Shown here in pieces: positions 15,601-22,505 of a DNA stretch of 22,505 bases. The DNA comes from Candidatus Cloacimonadota bacterium (GTDB lineage Bacteria > Cloacimonadota > Cloacimonadia > Cloacimonadales > TCS61). Made by a program: the position numbers and the translations under genes. The first letter of the stretch is position 1. Every line of letters begins with the position of its first letter. A model generated the notes under the pieces. That model was given only the letters and a program-made list of their open reading frames with translations. It did no database searches and was not told the origin of the DNA. The stretch lies in assembly GCA_030668345.1 (NCBI GenBank), contig DAOUUD010000007.1, positions 1 through 22,505 on the forward strand, given 5' to 3'.

Positions 15601-17709
15601 ATGGCCAAGACTAAAGAAAAATTAGCATTCGGTATATTTCAGGATGGGCTGATCATTAAAGTCGCTCAGCTCGCTATTGAAAAAGGTATTGTAAAGATCC
15701 AAAGTCTGGAAGAAACCATATTATCTTCTCCTTTGTTCCTCAAGGAATCTGTAAAAGCAGGCAAAACTGTTCCAAAAATTGAAGAAGAAATTAGTATTCC
15801 TGAAGTAACGGATCTGGATGAAGAAACTTTTGATATGCCTGAAATATCTGAGTTTGAACCACCAGATGAGACAGAATCCACTGAAAAAGATGAGATTCTA
15901 CCAGGTTTAAAAGACTTGCAGAACTTCATGCAGCAATTCCCTCTTGAAAGAGGAAAAATATCCTTAAGTGCAAATGATGAACAAATATCATATTTCCAAT
16001 TCGATTCATCCTTCAATACAGGAAAATTAGTTAAGAAACTTCAAAATGAATTACTAACAAAGGAAGAAATCAAAGCTAAAAATTACTCGATGGACTATAT
16101 CCTTAATCTGGATAAATCAGGACTTGCCTTTGTGCATCGCGGTAAGTTTGATCTATTCCATGGATTAAGAGACATCAATCTCGTTCTCTCAAAAGAAAAG
16201 TACTTTTACAGTAATATCGATACAAATGAAGTTTCTCTCATTAATATTGTGCGCCATAATTATGATTTTACGCCTGAAGAATATGTACTTATCATTTACA
16301 TTGGTGTGGATTATAAAGTTGGAATTATTCTGAAAGATAAGAACCATATTAAAACATTCCCGATTATTGTACAAGATACCGACCCTGATAATTTACGGCA
16401 GGCAATTTATTCCAAAGTCATCATGGAACAAGATATTTCGGATATTCCTATTACAAAAAATGTAGTCCTCGCAGGAGATTATGCAACTGATGAAGACATT
16501 GAGTTTTTCAAAAGCAATGCCACCGAAGGTGATTCAATTACTAAACTGGACCTAAAACATCTTTATGTTCAGGAAGGCTTAGAAGAAGTAATAACGCCTG
16601 ACAAGATCTCACGCTTTGCCATTCCTATTGCTTTAGCCTGGAAAACTCTACAGCCGAAAAACAAAAATTTCTCCCCCTGCAATCTTCTTCCAGGTAAGGT
16701 AATTGAAAATCAGAAATATTTCAAAATAGCCTGGCACGGTTTTCTTATATTAGCTGCAATTTTCTATTTTGCCTTTTCAGGTACAATTAAAAATCTGGAA
16801 ATGAAGCAGGAAATTAGTGAATACACTAATATGAATTACCGCATCGAACGGGAACTAACTCAGAATCGGGTATTGATCAAAAGATTGAACGAGATCAAAA
16901 AGAAAGTGAGTGATCTGGAGGCTAATTTTCTTAAAGTAGAAAAAATAACCGGCAAAAAAAACCAGTGGAACTATATCTTACATGCTTTTGCCCGTTCCCT
17001 GCAAAGAAATCAATTAAGCTGGATAACAAACCTTGCCAGTAAAAATGGTGGTTTCCAAGTATATGGTTACACAACTTCTCGCAGAAGTATTCTTGAATTT
17101 TCCCGCCTTTTTCCTGAAGGGGAGATATCCAGTGTACTGAAATACGAACTGGAGGATGTAACTGTTTGGAAATATGATCTGACCTTTAGCTATCCTGATC
17201 CTGAGGAGTTAAAAAAAGCTAAAGAAAAAACAACAAAAGAAATCACATCGGAAGAAGAACCAGAGGTCATTACAACCGAAGGGGAAGATGAAGAATTAGC
17301 TATAGAAGAAAAAATTGAAGAAGAAGTACCACCTGCTGTAATAGCTCAGGAATACAGTGATATTGTCCAAATTTATTTTGCAGGAGACATTAATTCTGCC
17401 TTAAATAAATTCACTGAATTCATTCAGAAATATCCAAAAAATGATTTAGCATACAATGCCAACTATTTTGTAGGAGAATGCCTGTACCTTCTAAACAGAA
17501 CACAAGAAGCGAAACATGTATTAGAAAAAGTATATAAAATGAAAGGGAATAAAACTCCCGACACTTTAATAATGTTAGGTAACTGCAGCGAAAAGGAAAA
17601 AGATTTTAAAAGTGCTAAAGCTTACTGGAATCAGCTAATAAAAGAATTTCCAAAGAACAGCCTGGCAAAAGCTGCCAAATACAAGATCCAGAAATTAGAG
17701 GGGAAATAA
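15601..17709 (+). CDS. PilM-PilN fusion with C-terminal TPR domain
   Basis: A 702-residue protein that merges cytoplasmic and membrane parts of the pilus alignment complex. Residues 1-365 look like a degenerate actin-fold PilM (opening L-A-F-G-I-F-Q-D-G-L-I-I-K-V-A) with an acidic, Pro/Glu-rich insertion at about 55-105. The PilN part begins with C-N-L-L-P-G-K (the normal N-L-L-P motif) at about 363, one membrane helix at about 379-395, a coiled coil (about 398-450) and a ferredoxin-like periplasmic domain to about 540. An acidic linker (540-580, many E and T) leads to two to three TPR-like repeats (584-702; Y-P-K-N-D-L-A-Y-N-A-N-Y-F-V-G-E-C-L-Y). In known systems PilM and PilN are separate and lack this TPR, which would be periplasmic here. 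No ribosome site is visible. The PilN assignment is stronger than the PilM one. Confidence 0.72.
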   Translation: MAKTKEKLAFGIFQDGLIIKVAQLAIEKGIVKIQSLEETILSSPLFLKESVKAGKTVPKIEEEISIPEVTDLDEETFDMPEISEFEPPDETESTEKDEILPGLKDLQNFMQQFPLERGKISLSANDEQISYFQFDSSFNTGKLVKKLQNELLTKEEIKAKNYSMDYILNLDKSGLAFVHRGKFDLFHGLRDINLVLSKEKYFYSNIDTNEVSLINIVRHNYDFTPEEYVLIIYIGVDYKVGIILKDKNHIKTFPIIVQDTDPDNLRQAIYSKVIMEQDISDIPITKNVVLAGDYATDEDIEFFKSNATEGDSITKLDLKHLYVQEGLEEVITPDKISRFAIPIALAWKTLQPKNKNFSPCNLLPGKVIENQKYFKIAWHGFLILAAIFYFAFSGTIKNLEMKQEISEYTNMNYRIERELTQNRVLIKRLNEIKKKVSDLEANFLKVEKITGKKNQWNYILHAFARSLQRNQLSWITNLASKNGGFQVYGYTTSRRSILEFSRLFPEGEISSVLKYELEDVTVWKYDLTFSYPDPEELKKAKEKTTKEITSEEEPEVITTEGEDEELAIEEKIEEEVPPAVIAQEYSDIVQIYFAGDINSALNKFTEFIQKYPKNDLAYNANYFVGECLYLLNRTQEAKHVLEKVYKMKGNKTPDTLIMLGNCSEKEKDFKSAKAYWNQLIKEFPKNSLAKAAKYKIQKLEGK

Positions 17710-17710
17710 A

Positions 17711-18592
17711 ATGCCCTATGCAGTAAGAAATACGCTAATACTTACAGGACTTCTTATAATTGTTTTTCTGGGTTTTTTCATAGGAAATTCCGGCTCGGTA
17801 AAAAAATTAAACGTTATTAAAACCTCTTATGAGAACAATAAGAAACAACTTGATGATTTGCAGGCAGCAAATCCGGATATGAAAGACCATGAGCTCTTTC
17901 TTGCATCCCTCAAAGAATTGGAAAAAAAAGTTCAAACTGAAAGTAAAATAATTCCACAAAAAAATGACCCAACTCTAACTTACAAATACCTGTTGGACAT
18001 CTGTGATAATTTCTGTCCTGAAGTGAAATTCGATTTTAGATTCACGAAATCGGGGCGAGTAGAAAATATTGGTTACAGAACCTATGCTATTTTCGGTCAA
18101 GCTCCGGTTAGAGCGCTATATACTTTTATCAGGCAGATTGAAAGCCAGTTCATGCTTTATGTGATTGATTCCGTTAAGCTTTTAGAAGACGTTAAAGATG
18201 ATGTCTCCACCGGTAAAGTTGATTTCACAATTATGGTAAATGCTTATTATGAAGAAGATTCTCCTGAAGTTGAAGAAGTTATGTTCAGGAAATTGAAATA
18301 CAAACAATTAACGTATAATCCGTTCTATTCAAGAATTCACGGTAAAATTCCTGACGAAGAGCAACAAAGATTCCTGGATCCTTACCGGGCTACTTTGATC
18401 GGCTTGTCTCCGGATAAAATATTCTTGAAAGATGCTGAAGGTAGAATTCATGTTCTTGAACAAGGTGACAAAGTAGCATACGGTTATCTGCATTCTATCA
18501 ATTGGGATATACAAGGTGCTGTATTTAAACTTAATGAAGTCGGTGTTACAAAAGAAAAAATAATTTATTTATATGAAGATGATAAGGAATAA
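17711..18592 (+). CDS. PilO-PilP fusion protein
   Basis: A 293-residue bitopic protein: short cytoplasmic tail, one membrane helix (about residues 8-26), a coiled coil (30-80), then a PilO-like ferredoxin-fold domain (about 88-182; T-Y-K-Y-L-L-D-I-C and F-G-Q-A-P-V-R-A-L-Y-T-F-I-R-Q-I-E are typical). After a linker, residues 225-288 read R-A-T-L-I-G-L-S-P-D-K-I-F-L-K-D and V-L-E-Q-G-D-K-V-A-Y-G-Y-L, the beta-sandwich of PilP/GspC HR domains that contact the secretin. PilP is normally a separate lipoprotein; here it would be tethered through PilO. The gene starts 1 bp after the PilMN stop behind GAGGGG, and secretin follows after 3 bp. Confidence 0.72.
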   Translation: MPYAVRNTLILTGLLIIVFLGFFIGNSGSVKKLNVIKTSYENNKKQLDDLQAANPDMKDHELFLASLKELEKKVQTESKIIPQKNDPTLTYKYLLDICDNFCPEVKFDFRFTKSGRVENIGYRTYAIFGQAPVRALYTFIRQIESQFMLYVIDSVKLLEDVKDDVSTGKVDFTIMVNAYYEEDSPEVEEVMFRKLKYKQLTYNPFYSRIHGKIPDEEQQRFLDPYRATLIGLSPDKIFLKDAEGRIHVLEQGDKVAYGYLHSINWDIQGAVFKLNEVGVTKEKIIYLYEDDKE

Positions 18593-18595
18593 CTT

Positions 18596-19789
18596 ATGAA
18601 AAAAATAATATTAGTTCTTGGAATAATACTCTTTTGTTCTGCTGTTTTTTGTCAGCAGGAAGAAGGAGAATACATTGACAATAGCTTTTCCGAACAGATA
18701 ACCTTAGCCCGTAATATCAGTTTTGTACAAGCTCTCAGGGCTATTGAAGTCCTTTCCCAGCTTTACGATAACAGAAAGATACTCAGTACAAGCAGCTTCA
18801 ATCAACCAATCGGTATTCCTGTGAATCAACTGCATTGGAAGGATGCCTTAAAGTTAATAGTCGGTTACCATCATCTTATACTTGAGGAACAACCCGGAAC
18901 GTATCTCATCAGGGATGTAGAAATTGTTAAAGATAAAGATGCTGAAGAGAAGAAACTAGTAATAACACCAAATTCACAGCAGGTGAGAATATCAGCTATA
19001 TTCTTTAAAGCAGATAGAACTCTTTCCAAAGAGGTGGGAATCAACTGGTCAACGCTTTTAAATGATAACATCCTTGTCGATTTAACCGGAGCAGATGATA
19101 TGGGAGATGAAATAATTGCTGCCAGTATTGGCGAACCTCTACCGCCTGAAACTTTTAAAGCAGGAAATGTCACTATAGCTCTTGATGCACTTCTTAAAAT
19201 CGTAGAATCTTACCAGAGAGGAGCAATAGTTGCCAGACCAACTATAACTGTTATATCAGGGAAAAAAGGGTTTGTTCAAGTGGGTCAGGATTTCTCGATA
19301 AAAACCTTCGACCAGGCTGGAAATGTAATCGATAAATTCTATGAAACCGGTATGATCCTGACAGTAACTCCAAAGATACTCACAGAAAATGAAAAGCAGG
19401 CAATCCATTTAGTGATGGAAATAGAAAAAAGTTCTGCTATCCCGGGAGCATTAACAACTATTATCAATAAAAGCAAATCCGTTACCGAAGTTCTGTTATA
19501 CGATGGTGAGGAAACTGTTATTGGGGGTTTGTATGACAATGATACAAAACTTGAAAGATCCGGTATTCCCATTTTAAAAGACCTCCCCTGGTGGTTTTTC
19601 GGACTTCGTTATATTTTTGGTCGTACCAGCAAAGCCATATCCTCAAACGAAATGATAATCATTTTAAAAGTAGGGATCGTAGATAGCATTGAGGATAGAA
19701 AATTAGATACTACAACAGTTGAAGAACAAATTAAGGAAAGCAGATCAAAAAATACTGAGGCAGACAAACTGTTCGAAGAAAAAAAATAG
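18596..19789 (+). CDS. Short PilQ/GspD-like secretin
   Basis: A 397-residue outer-membrane pore protein with a signal peptide (K-K then hydrophobic to A-V-F-C, cut at about residue 19). Residues 38-108 form one STN/N0-like domain (I-S-F-V-Q-A-L-R-A-I, W-K-D-A-L-K-L-I-V). The secretin core covers about 125-365, with V-R-I-S-A-I-F-F-K-A-D, A-R-P-T-I-T-V-I, E-T-G-M-I-L-T-V-T-P and the signature S-G-I-P-I-L-K-D-L-P-W-W. Family proteins of type IV pili are usually 600-900 residues with AMIN and several N domains; those are absent. The C-terminal 35 residues are charged, and no pilotin gene is nearby. It ends operon B and converges with the aldolase gene, 10 bp apart, with no obvious terminator. 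Confidence 0.88.
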   Translation: MKKIILVLGIILFCSAVFCQQEEGEYIDNSFSEQITLARNISFVQALRAIEVLSQLYDNRKILSTSSFNQPIGIPVNQLHWKDALKLIVGYHHLILEEQPGTYLIRDVEIVKDKDAEEKKLVITPNSQQVRISAIFFKADRTLSKEVGINWSTLLNDNILVDLTGADDMGDEIIAASIGEPLPPETFKAGNVTIALDALLKIVESYQRGAIVARPTITVISGKKGFVQVGQDFSIKTFDQAGNVIDKFYETGMILTVTPKILTENEKQAIHLVMEIEKSSAIPGALTTIINKSKSVTEVLLYDGEETVIGGLYDNDTKLERSGIPILKDLPWWFFGLRYIFGRTSKAISSNEMIIILKVGIVDSIEDRKLDTTTVEEQIKESRSKNTEADKLFEEKK

Positions 19790-19799
19790 ACGAGAAATT

Positions 19800-20840
19800 T
19801 TATTTTTTCAATAAACTTTTTAATTGCTTGATAAACTCATCGATATCTTCTTCCGTTGTATCAAAAGATGTCATCCAGCGTACTTCCGAACGTTCTTCAT
19901 TCCAAATATAAAAGAAAAACCTTTCCTGTAATCTGGAAATTATCTCTTTGGGAATTATGGCAAAAATGCCGTTTGCTTCCACTTTCTGAGTAATAGTAAT
20001 CTGTGGAATATCAGCAACTCTCTCTGCCAGGATCTGCGCCATCCTGTTGGCATGACGAGAGTTTTTCAACCACAGTTCGTTTCTTAATAAAGCGGTAAAC
20101 TGAACTGCCATATATCTCATTTTAGATGCTAATTGCATTCCCTGTTTGCGATAATATTTAAAATCATCTGATAGCTTTTTATTAAAAAATATTACAGCTT
20201 CTGCATTCATACCACCATTCTTGGTAAGACCAAACGATAGTACATCAACACCTGCATCATTTGATATTTCTTTAAAATTGGTGTGCAAGCTTACTACGGC
20301 ATTACAAAGCCTGGCACCATCCATATGAACCAGTATATTATTTTCGTGGGCAAATTGTGTAATTTCCATTATCTCAGTTAAAGTATAAACCGTTCCCAAT
20401 TCCGTAGATTGTGTGATGGAGATAACTTTTGGTTGGGAATGATGTTCAAAATCAAATCCATGCATGTGATATTTTATCTGTTCCACTGATATCTTTCCGT
20501 TTTCGGTGGGAATAGGAAGCAGTTTACAGCCGGTAAACTTCTCGGGAGCACCGCATTCATCCACATTTATGTGGGCTGTTTCTGCACAGATAATGGAATT
20601 GTAAGATTCCGTGACAGCTTTCATACCAAGTACATTTGCTCCGGTACCATTAAAAACAAAATATACATCGATGTCCTGTCCGAAATGTTCTTTTATTGTA
20701 CATATGGCTTCTTCTGTGTAAACATCATCACCATAACCGATAACATGCCCTGTATTGGCTTTTGAAATAGCTTTTAATACTTCCGGGTGAATTCCAGCAT
20801 TATTGTCACTGGCAAAACCACGTTTGATTGCTTTCAGCAT
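19800..20840 (-). CDS. ltaE: Low-specificity L-threonine aldolase
   Basis: A 346-residue PLP enzyme that cleaves L-threonine or allo-threonine to glycine and acetaldehyde. Visible family motifs are F-A-S-D-N-N-A-G-I-H-P-E near the N-terminus, G-Y-G-D-D-V-Y-T-E, F-N-G-T-G-A-N, H-M-D-G-A-R-L-C-N-A, and D-V-L-S-F-G-L-T-K-N-G with PLP-binding Lys207. I chose the ATG at 20840 because GGAGA lies upstream at good spacing and the protein then begins just before the conserved part; an in-frame ATG 81 bp further out lies inside the neighbouring terminator. It is transcribed from its own promoter and has no functional link to the pilus genes beyond adjacency. Confidence 0.93.
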   Translation of the reverse strand: MLKAIKRGFASDNNAGIHPEVLKAISKANTGHVIGYGDDVYTEEAICTIKEHFGQDIDVYFVFNGTGANVLGMKAVTESYNSIICAETAHINVDECGAPEKFTGCKLLPIPTENGKISVEQIKYHMHGFDFEHHSQPKVISITQSTELGTVYTLTEIMEITQFAHENNILVHMDGARLCNAVVSLHTNFKEISNDAGVDVLSFGLTKNGGMNAEAVIFFNKKLSDDFKYYRKQGMQLASKMRYMAVQFTALLRNELWLKNSRHANRMAQILAERVADIPQITITQKVEANGIFAIIPKEIISRLQERFFFYIWNEERSEVRWMTSFDTTEEDIDEFIKQLKSLLKK

Positions 20841-20866
20841 AATTTTCTCCAAATTATTTTGAAATA

Positions 20867-20894
20867 ATTTTATCTTATATGTATTTTTTGTCAA
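20867..20894 (-). promoter_or_regulatory. Sigma-70-type promoter of ltaE
   Basis: On the minus strand: TTGACA (plus-strand 20889-20894), a 16-bp spacer and TAAAAT (plus-strand 20867-20872), 26 bp before the chosen ATG and just after the terminator of the upstream gene. This supports a separate transcription unit. Confidence 0.7.
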
Positions 20895-20903
20895 ATTGCA
20901 AAT

Positions 20904-20933
20904 AAAAAAAGCACCACCCAAAAAAGGTGGTGC
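20904..20933 (-). terminator. Rho-independent terminator of the DUF5684-like gene
   Basis: Arms GCACCACC and GGTGGTGC (plus-strand 20911-20918 and 20926-20933) form an 8-bp stem with a 7-nt loop; on the minus strand it is followed by a run of seven T. It lies 20 bp after the stop of the small membrane-protein gene. Confidence 0.92.
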
Positions 20934-20953
20934 CGAAAAATTAAAACCCTCAA

Positions 20954-21337
20954 TTAAGCATTAGTAGGTTGTTGTTGAACTTGTTGATATTCAGCTTTAC
21001 CAAAAGCTAATATAGGGAAGAATATGAATCCTAGTATCCATAGTCCAACTCCAAACCCACCGCTCCTACCAAAAGCTTTAGCCAGATCGAAGCAGAAAAT
21101 AATAACCATAATCGGAAAGAAGAATATCCATAACACGATCCACCAGGTAGGTCTACTGGTGATTTCCAACATTAAAATAATGTTATAGATTGGAATAATT
21201 ACACCCCAACCAGGTTTACCAGCTTTTACAAAAATCTTCCACATGACAATAAAGTAAAAAATTGCCAGCACCAAATATAAAATTAACATTCCTGCACCAA
21301 TTCCAGCAGCAGCACCTGCACCAGCGTCATCATACAT
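20954..21337 (-). CDS. Small DUF5684-like membrane protein
   Basis: A 127-residue protein with a Gly/Ala-rich N-terminus (A-G-A-G-A-A-A-G-I-G-A-G), about three to four membrane helices and a polar Q-rich tail (V-Q-Q-Q-P-T-N-A). The pattern K-A-G-K-P-G-W-G-V-I-I-P-I-Y-N after the first helix is characteristic of DUF5684 proteins, whose function is unknown. A strong AGGAGG sits upstream of the ATG. A minus-strand TTGACA (plus-strand 21389-21394) lies upstream, but no convincing -10 follows at the normal distance. It forms a single-gene unit with its own terminator. Confidence 0.75.
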   Translation of the reverse strand: MYDDAGAGAAAGIGAGMLILYLVLAIFYFIVMWKIFVKAGKPGWGVIIPIYNIILMLEITSRPTWWIVLWIFFFPIMVIIFCFDLAKAFGRSGGFGVGLWILGFIFFPILAFGKAEYQQVQQQPTNA

Positions 21338-21478
21338 AATACATCCTCCTTTTTTTTATGTTCTAATTTGTTTTTTTATTTGATTTTATGTCAAGACTTT
21401 TAAAGATTGTTGATAGTTTAATATTTATAAATTCCTCATTAATGTATTAAGAAGAAGTGCTCTGCAAAATACTCGTAT

Positions 21479-21593
21479 TGTCTTTACGAGTAATCTCTTA
21501 ACGGCTTCTGCCGAAGTAATCTCATATATTAAGTATCTGGTAAAAAATGAGATTGCTTCATTAGTAACAGCAAGAAGAAATCTCGCAAAGACA
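21479..21593. repeat. Palindromic MITE/REP-like intergenic repeat
   Basis: The terminal inverted repeats TGTCTTTACGAG (21479-21490) and CTCGCAAAGACA (21582-21593) pair at 11 of 12 positions. Inside are GAAGTAATCTCAT (21513-21525) and ATGAGATTGCTTC (21547-21559), which pair over 13 bp with one G-U, and a small CGGC-TTCT-GCCG hairpin at 21502-21513. The words TTGCGAG, GAAGCAATCTC and GCAAAGACA recall, from memory, a widespread intergenic repeat of the form GTCATTGCGAG...GAAGCAATCTC. This looks like a diverged non-autonomous element or structured RNA remnant; it has no open reading frame. Confidence 0.65.
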
Positions 21594-21668
21594 TTCTTTT
21601 AGTAATACTATTTCAAAAACACTCTTTTATGCAGAACTCATTATTAAGGAGAAAACTTCTACTGGAAT

Positions 21669-21719
21669 ATTTTAACTTATTAGTTAAAATAATTGTTGAC
21701 ATCTTAACTGAATAGTTAA
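21669..21719 (+). promoter_or_regulatory. SOS-like control region of umuDC: two matching palindromes
   Basis: Box 1 is TTAACT-TATT-AGTTAA (21672-21687), extendable to 9-bp arms (21669-21690); box 2 is TTAACT-GAAT-AGTTAA (21704-21719). The same 6-bp arms and 4-bp spacing occur twice, 32 bp centre to centre (about three helical turns). A perfect -35 TTGACA lies between them at 21696-21701; the matching -10 is not clear. Their place just before umuD makes them candidate LexA operators, since umuDC is LexA-repressed in known systems. No lexA gene is visible here, so the assignment is by position and symmetry. Confidence 0.72.
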
Positions 21720-21748
21720 ACTTGTCTTATGAAAGAAGGAAGAAAATT

Positions 21749-22201
21749 ATGAGAAAGATTAGTTTAAATTTGAAACCCATCCCAGCAGTTAAAGAAATCT
21801 TCTACTTTCAATCATTGAAACGCCCTCTTATCGGTACTCAAATTCCAGCCGGTTTCCCCTCCCCTGCCCAGGATTATATAGAAGAAAATCTCGATTTGAA
21901 CGAATATCTCATCGAGCATCCCATGGCTACTTATTTTGTAAAAGTGGAAGGCTATTCCATGATCAATGCCGGGATTTATCCTGGCGATATTCTGATCGTG
22001 GATCGCTCACTGGAACCGGCAAACAAAAAGATAGTTATAGCCATCGTGGATGGTGAACTGACAGTAAAACGTTTACGCGAATCAAAAGGAAAATGGTTCC
22101 TGATGCCGGAGAATCCCGAATTTGAGTCCATTGAAATAACTGGAGATATGAGTTTTAATATCTGGGGTGTGGTAACTTATGCTATTCACAAGATGAGGTG
22201 A
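21749..22201 (+). CDS. umuD: UmuD-like self-cleaving polymerase V accessory protein
   Basis: A 150-residue protein of the LexA/UmuD peptidase family (S24). It has the cleavage site Ala34-Gly35 (I-P-A-G-F-P-S-P-A), then D-Y-I-E-E-N-L-D-L-N, the catalytic Ser70 in V-E-G-Y-S-M and Lys107 in L-T-V-K-R-L. The usual Gly-Asp-Ser-Met reads Gly-Tyr-Ser-Met here, a substitution next to the nucleophile. There is no helix-turn-helix, so it is UmuD and not LexA. I chose the ATG at 21749 because AAGGA lies 8 bases upstream; an in-frame TTG at 21722 would begin 3 bp past the second operator palindrome. After RecA-stimulated cleavage UmuD' joins UmuC for translesion synthesis. umuC follows after 5 bp. Confidence 0.93.
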   Translation: MRKISLNLKPIPAVKEIFYFQSLKRPLIGTQIPAGFPSPAQDYIEENLDLNEYLIEHPMATYFVKVEGYSMINAGIYPGDILIVDRSLEPANKKIVIAIVDGELTVKRLRESKGKWFLMPENPEFESIEITGDMSFNIWGVVTYAIHKMR

Positions 22202-22206
22202 GGTTA

Positions 22207-22505
22207 ATGGCATGCGATATTTTTGCACTGGTCGATTGCAATAGTTTTTATGCCGCCTGCGAAAAGGTATTCAACCCATACCTTGCCGATAAACCGGTAG
22301 GCATCCTTTCCAATAACGATGGTATTATCGTGGCGCTTTCGCCTGAATTGAAACGGTTGGGTGTTACCCGCGGCACTCCCGGCTTCAAGATCGATAAAAG
22401 ACTCATCCGAAAGCACGATATAAGAATATTCTCTTCAAACTATGCCCTGTATGGCGATATGTCTAATCGGGTAATGCAGACACTTACCCAATTCACACCC
22501 GATAT
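22207..22505 (+). CDS. umuC: UmuC, DNA polymerase V catalytic subunit (5' part)
   Basis: The first 99 residues of a Y-family DNA polymerase, cut by the right edge of the window. The opening F-A-L-V-D-C-N-S-F-Y-A-A-C-E carries the metal-binding Asp10 and the aromatic steric gate, and V-G-I-L-S-N-N-D-G is the UmuC-specific continuation. The usual G-C-V-I-A-R-S-N-E-A-K reads G-I-I-V-A-L-S-P-E-L-K, so the Arg that often contacts incoming nucleotide is Leu here. F-S-S-N-Y-A-L-Y-G-D-M-S matches the family. GAGGTGAGG at the end of umuD serves as its ribosome site, so the pair is translationally linked. Confidence 0.93.
   Translation, partial: MACDIFALVDCNSFYAACEKVFNPYLADKPVGILSNNDGIIVALSPELKRLGVTRGTPGFKIDKRLIRKHDIRIFSSNYALYGDMSNRVMQTLTQFTPD

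Noticed and set aside
18596..18660. Lipoprotein signal in the secretin
   Set aside because: The Cys residues near the end of the signal follow Phe, not the small residue required by a lipobox, so signal peptidase I cleavage is more likely.
20841..20921. N-terminal extension of the threonine aldolase by 27 residues
   Set aside because: The extension would cross the ltaE promoter and begin inside the neighbouring terminator hairpin; the ATG at 20840 has a ribosome site.
21722..21748. TTG start for umuD, adding nine residues
   Set aside because: It lies 3 bp past the second operator palindrome with no room for a ribosome site; the ATG at 21749 has AAGGA upstream.
1..22505. CRISPR arrays, tRNA or rRNA genes, transposases
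   Set aside because: No regularly spaced repeats, cloverleaf sequence, rRNA segment or transposase frame was found on either strand; the only mobile-like element is the 115-bp repeat near 21479.

Overview
The window comes from an AT-rich bacterium with a Gram-negative-type envelope, since it encodes an outer-membrane secretin and a complete type IV pilus/type II secretion-like machine. The divergent sequences, the fusions of alignment-complex genes and the many Shine-Dalgarno-poor genes would fit an uncultured lineage of the FCB group (Cloacimonadota-like). That placement is an inference from style; no marker gene in the window decides it.

Layout. (1) 1-144: the last 47 codons of an NtrC-type sigma-54 activator (Fis-type helix-turn-helix). 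(2) 146-5419, minus strand: a four-gene envelope-glycan cluster, in transcription order GtrA-type flippase, membrane sulfatase/phosphotransferase-like enzyme, FAD-dependent UDP-galactopyranose-mutase-like oxidoreductase and GT87-type polyprenol-dependent glycosyltransferase. (3) 5420-5749: a divergent regulatory region with a near-perfect sigma-54 promoter (TGGCAC-N5-TTGC) reading right and a sigma-70-type promoter reading left. (4) 5750-14080, plus strand: pilus operon A, with an abundant-type pilin-like protein, a G-rich hairpin, PilC/GspF, PilB/GspE, two short pseudopilin-like proteins, two tandem paralogous PilX/DUF4900-like proteins, a PilS-like sensor that ends after its phospho-accepting helix, and a receiver plus cyclic-nucleotide-binding-fold response regulator; a strong terminator follows. 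(5) 14367-19789, plus strand: pilus operon B, with a PilT-like ATPase, a PilM-PilN-TPR fusion, a PilO-PilP fusion and a short PilQ/GspD-like secretin. (6) 19800-20840, minus strand: low-specificity threonine aldolase with its own promoter. (7) 20954-21337, minus strand: a small DUF5684-like membrane protein with a terminator. (8) 21338-21748: a palindromic MITE/REP-like repeat and an SOS-like promoter with two 16-bp palindromes. (9) 21749-22505, plus strand: umuD and the start of umuC (error-prone DNA polymerase V).

How it fits together. Operons A and B together supply the extension motor, platform, retraction-type motor, inner-membrane alignment complex and outer-membrane pore of one type IV filament machine. 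Its filament proteins are unusual: all five pilin-like proteins start almost directly at the hydrophobic helix and none has a classical prepilin leader (G-F-x3-E). The sigma-54 promoter, the PilS-like sensor and the NtrC-type protein at the left edge suggest PilS/PilR-type control. However, the sensor has no ATPase domain and its neighbouring regulator has no DNA-binding domain, so the signalling chain must be rewired. These leaderless pilins, the kinase-less sensor/cNMP-regulator pair and the compressed PilMN-TPR/PilOP complex are the best candidates here for something not well described. The glycan cluster next door could act on the envelope or on the filament, but nothing in the sequence proves that link.
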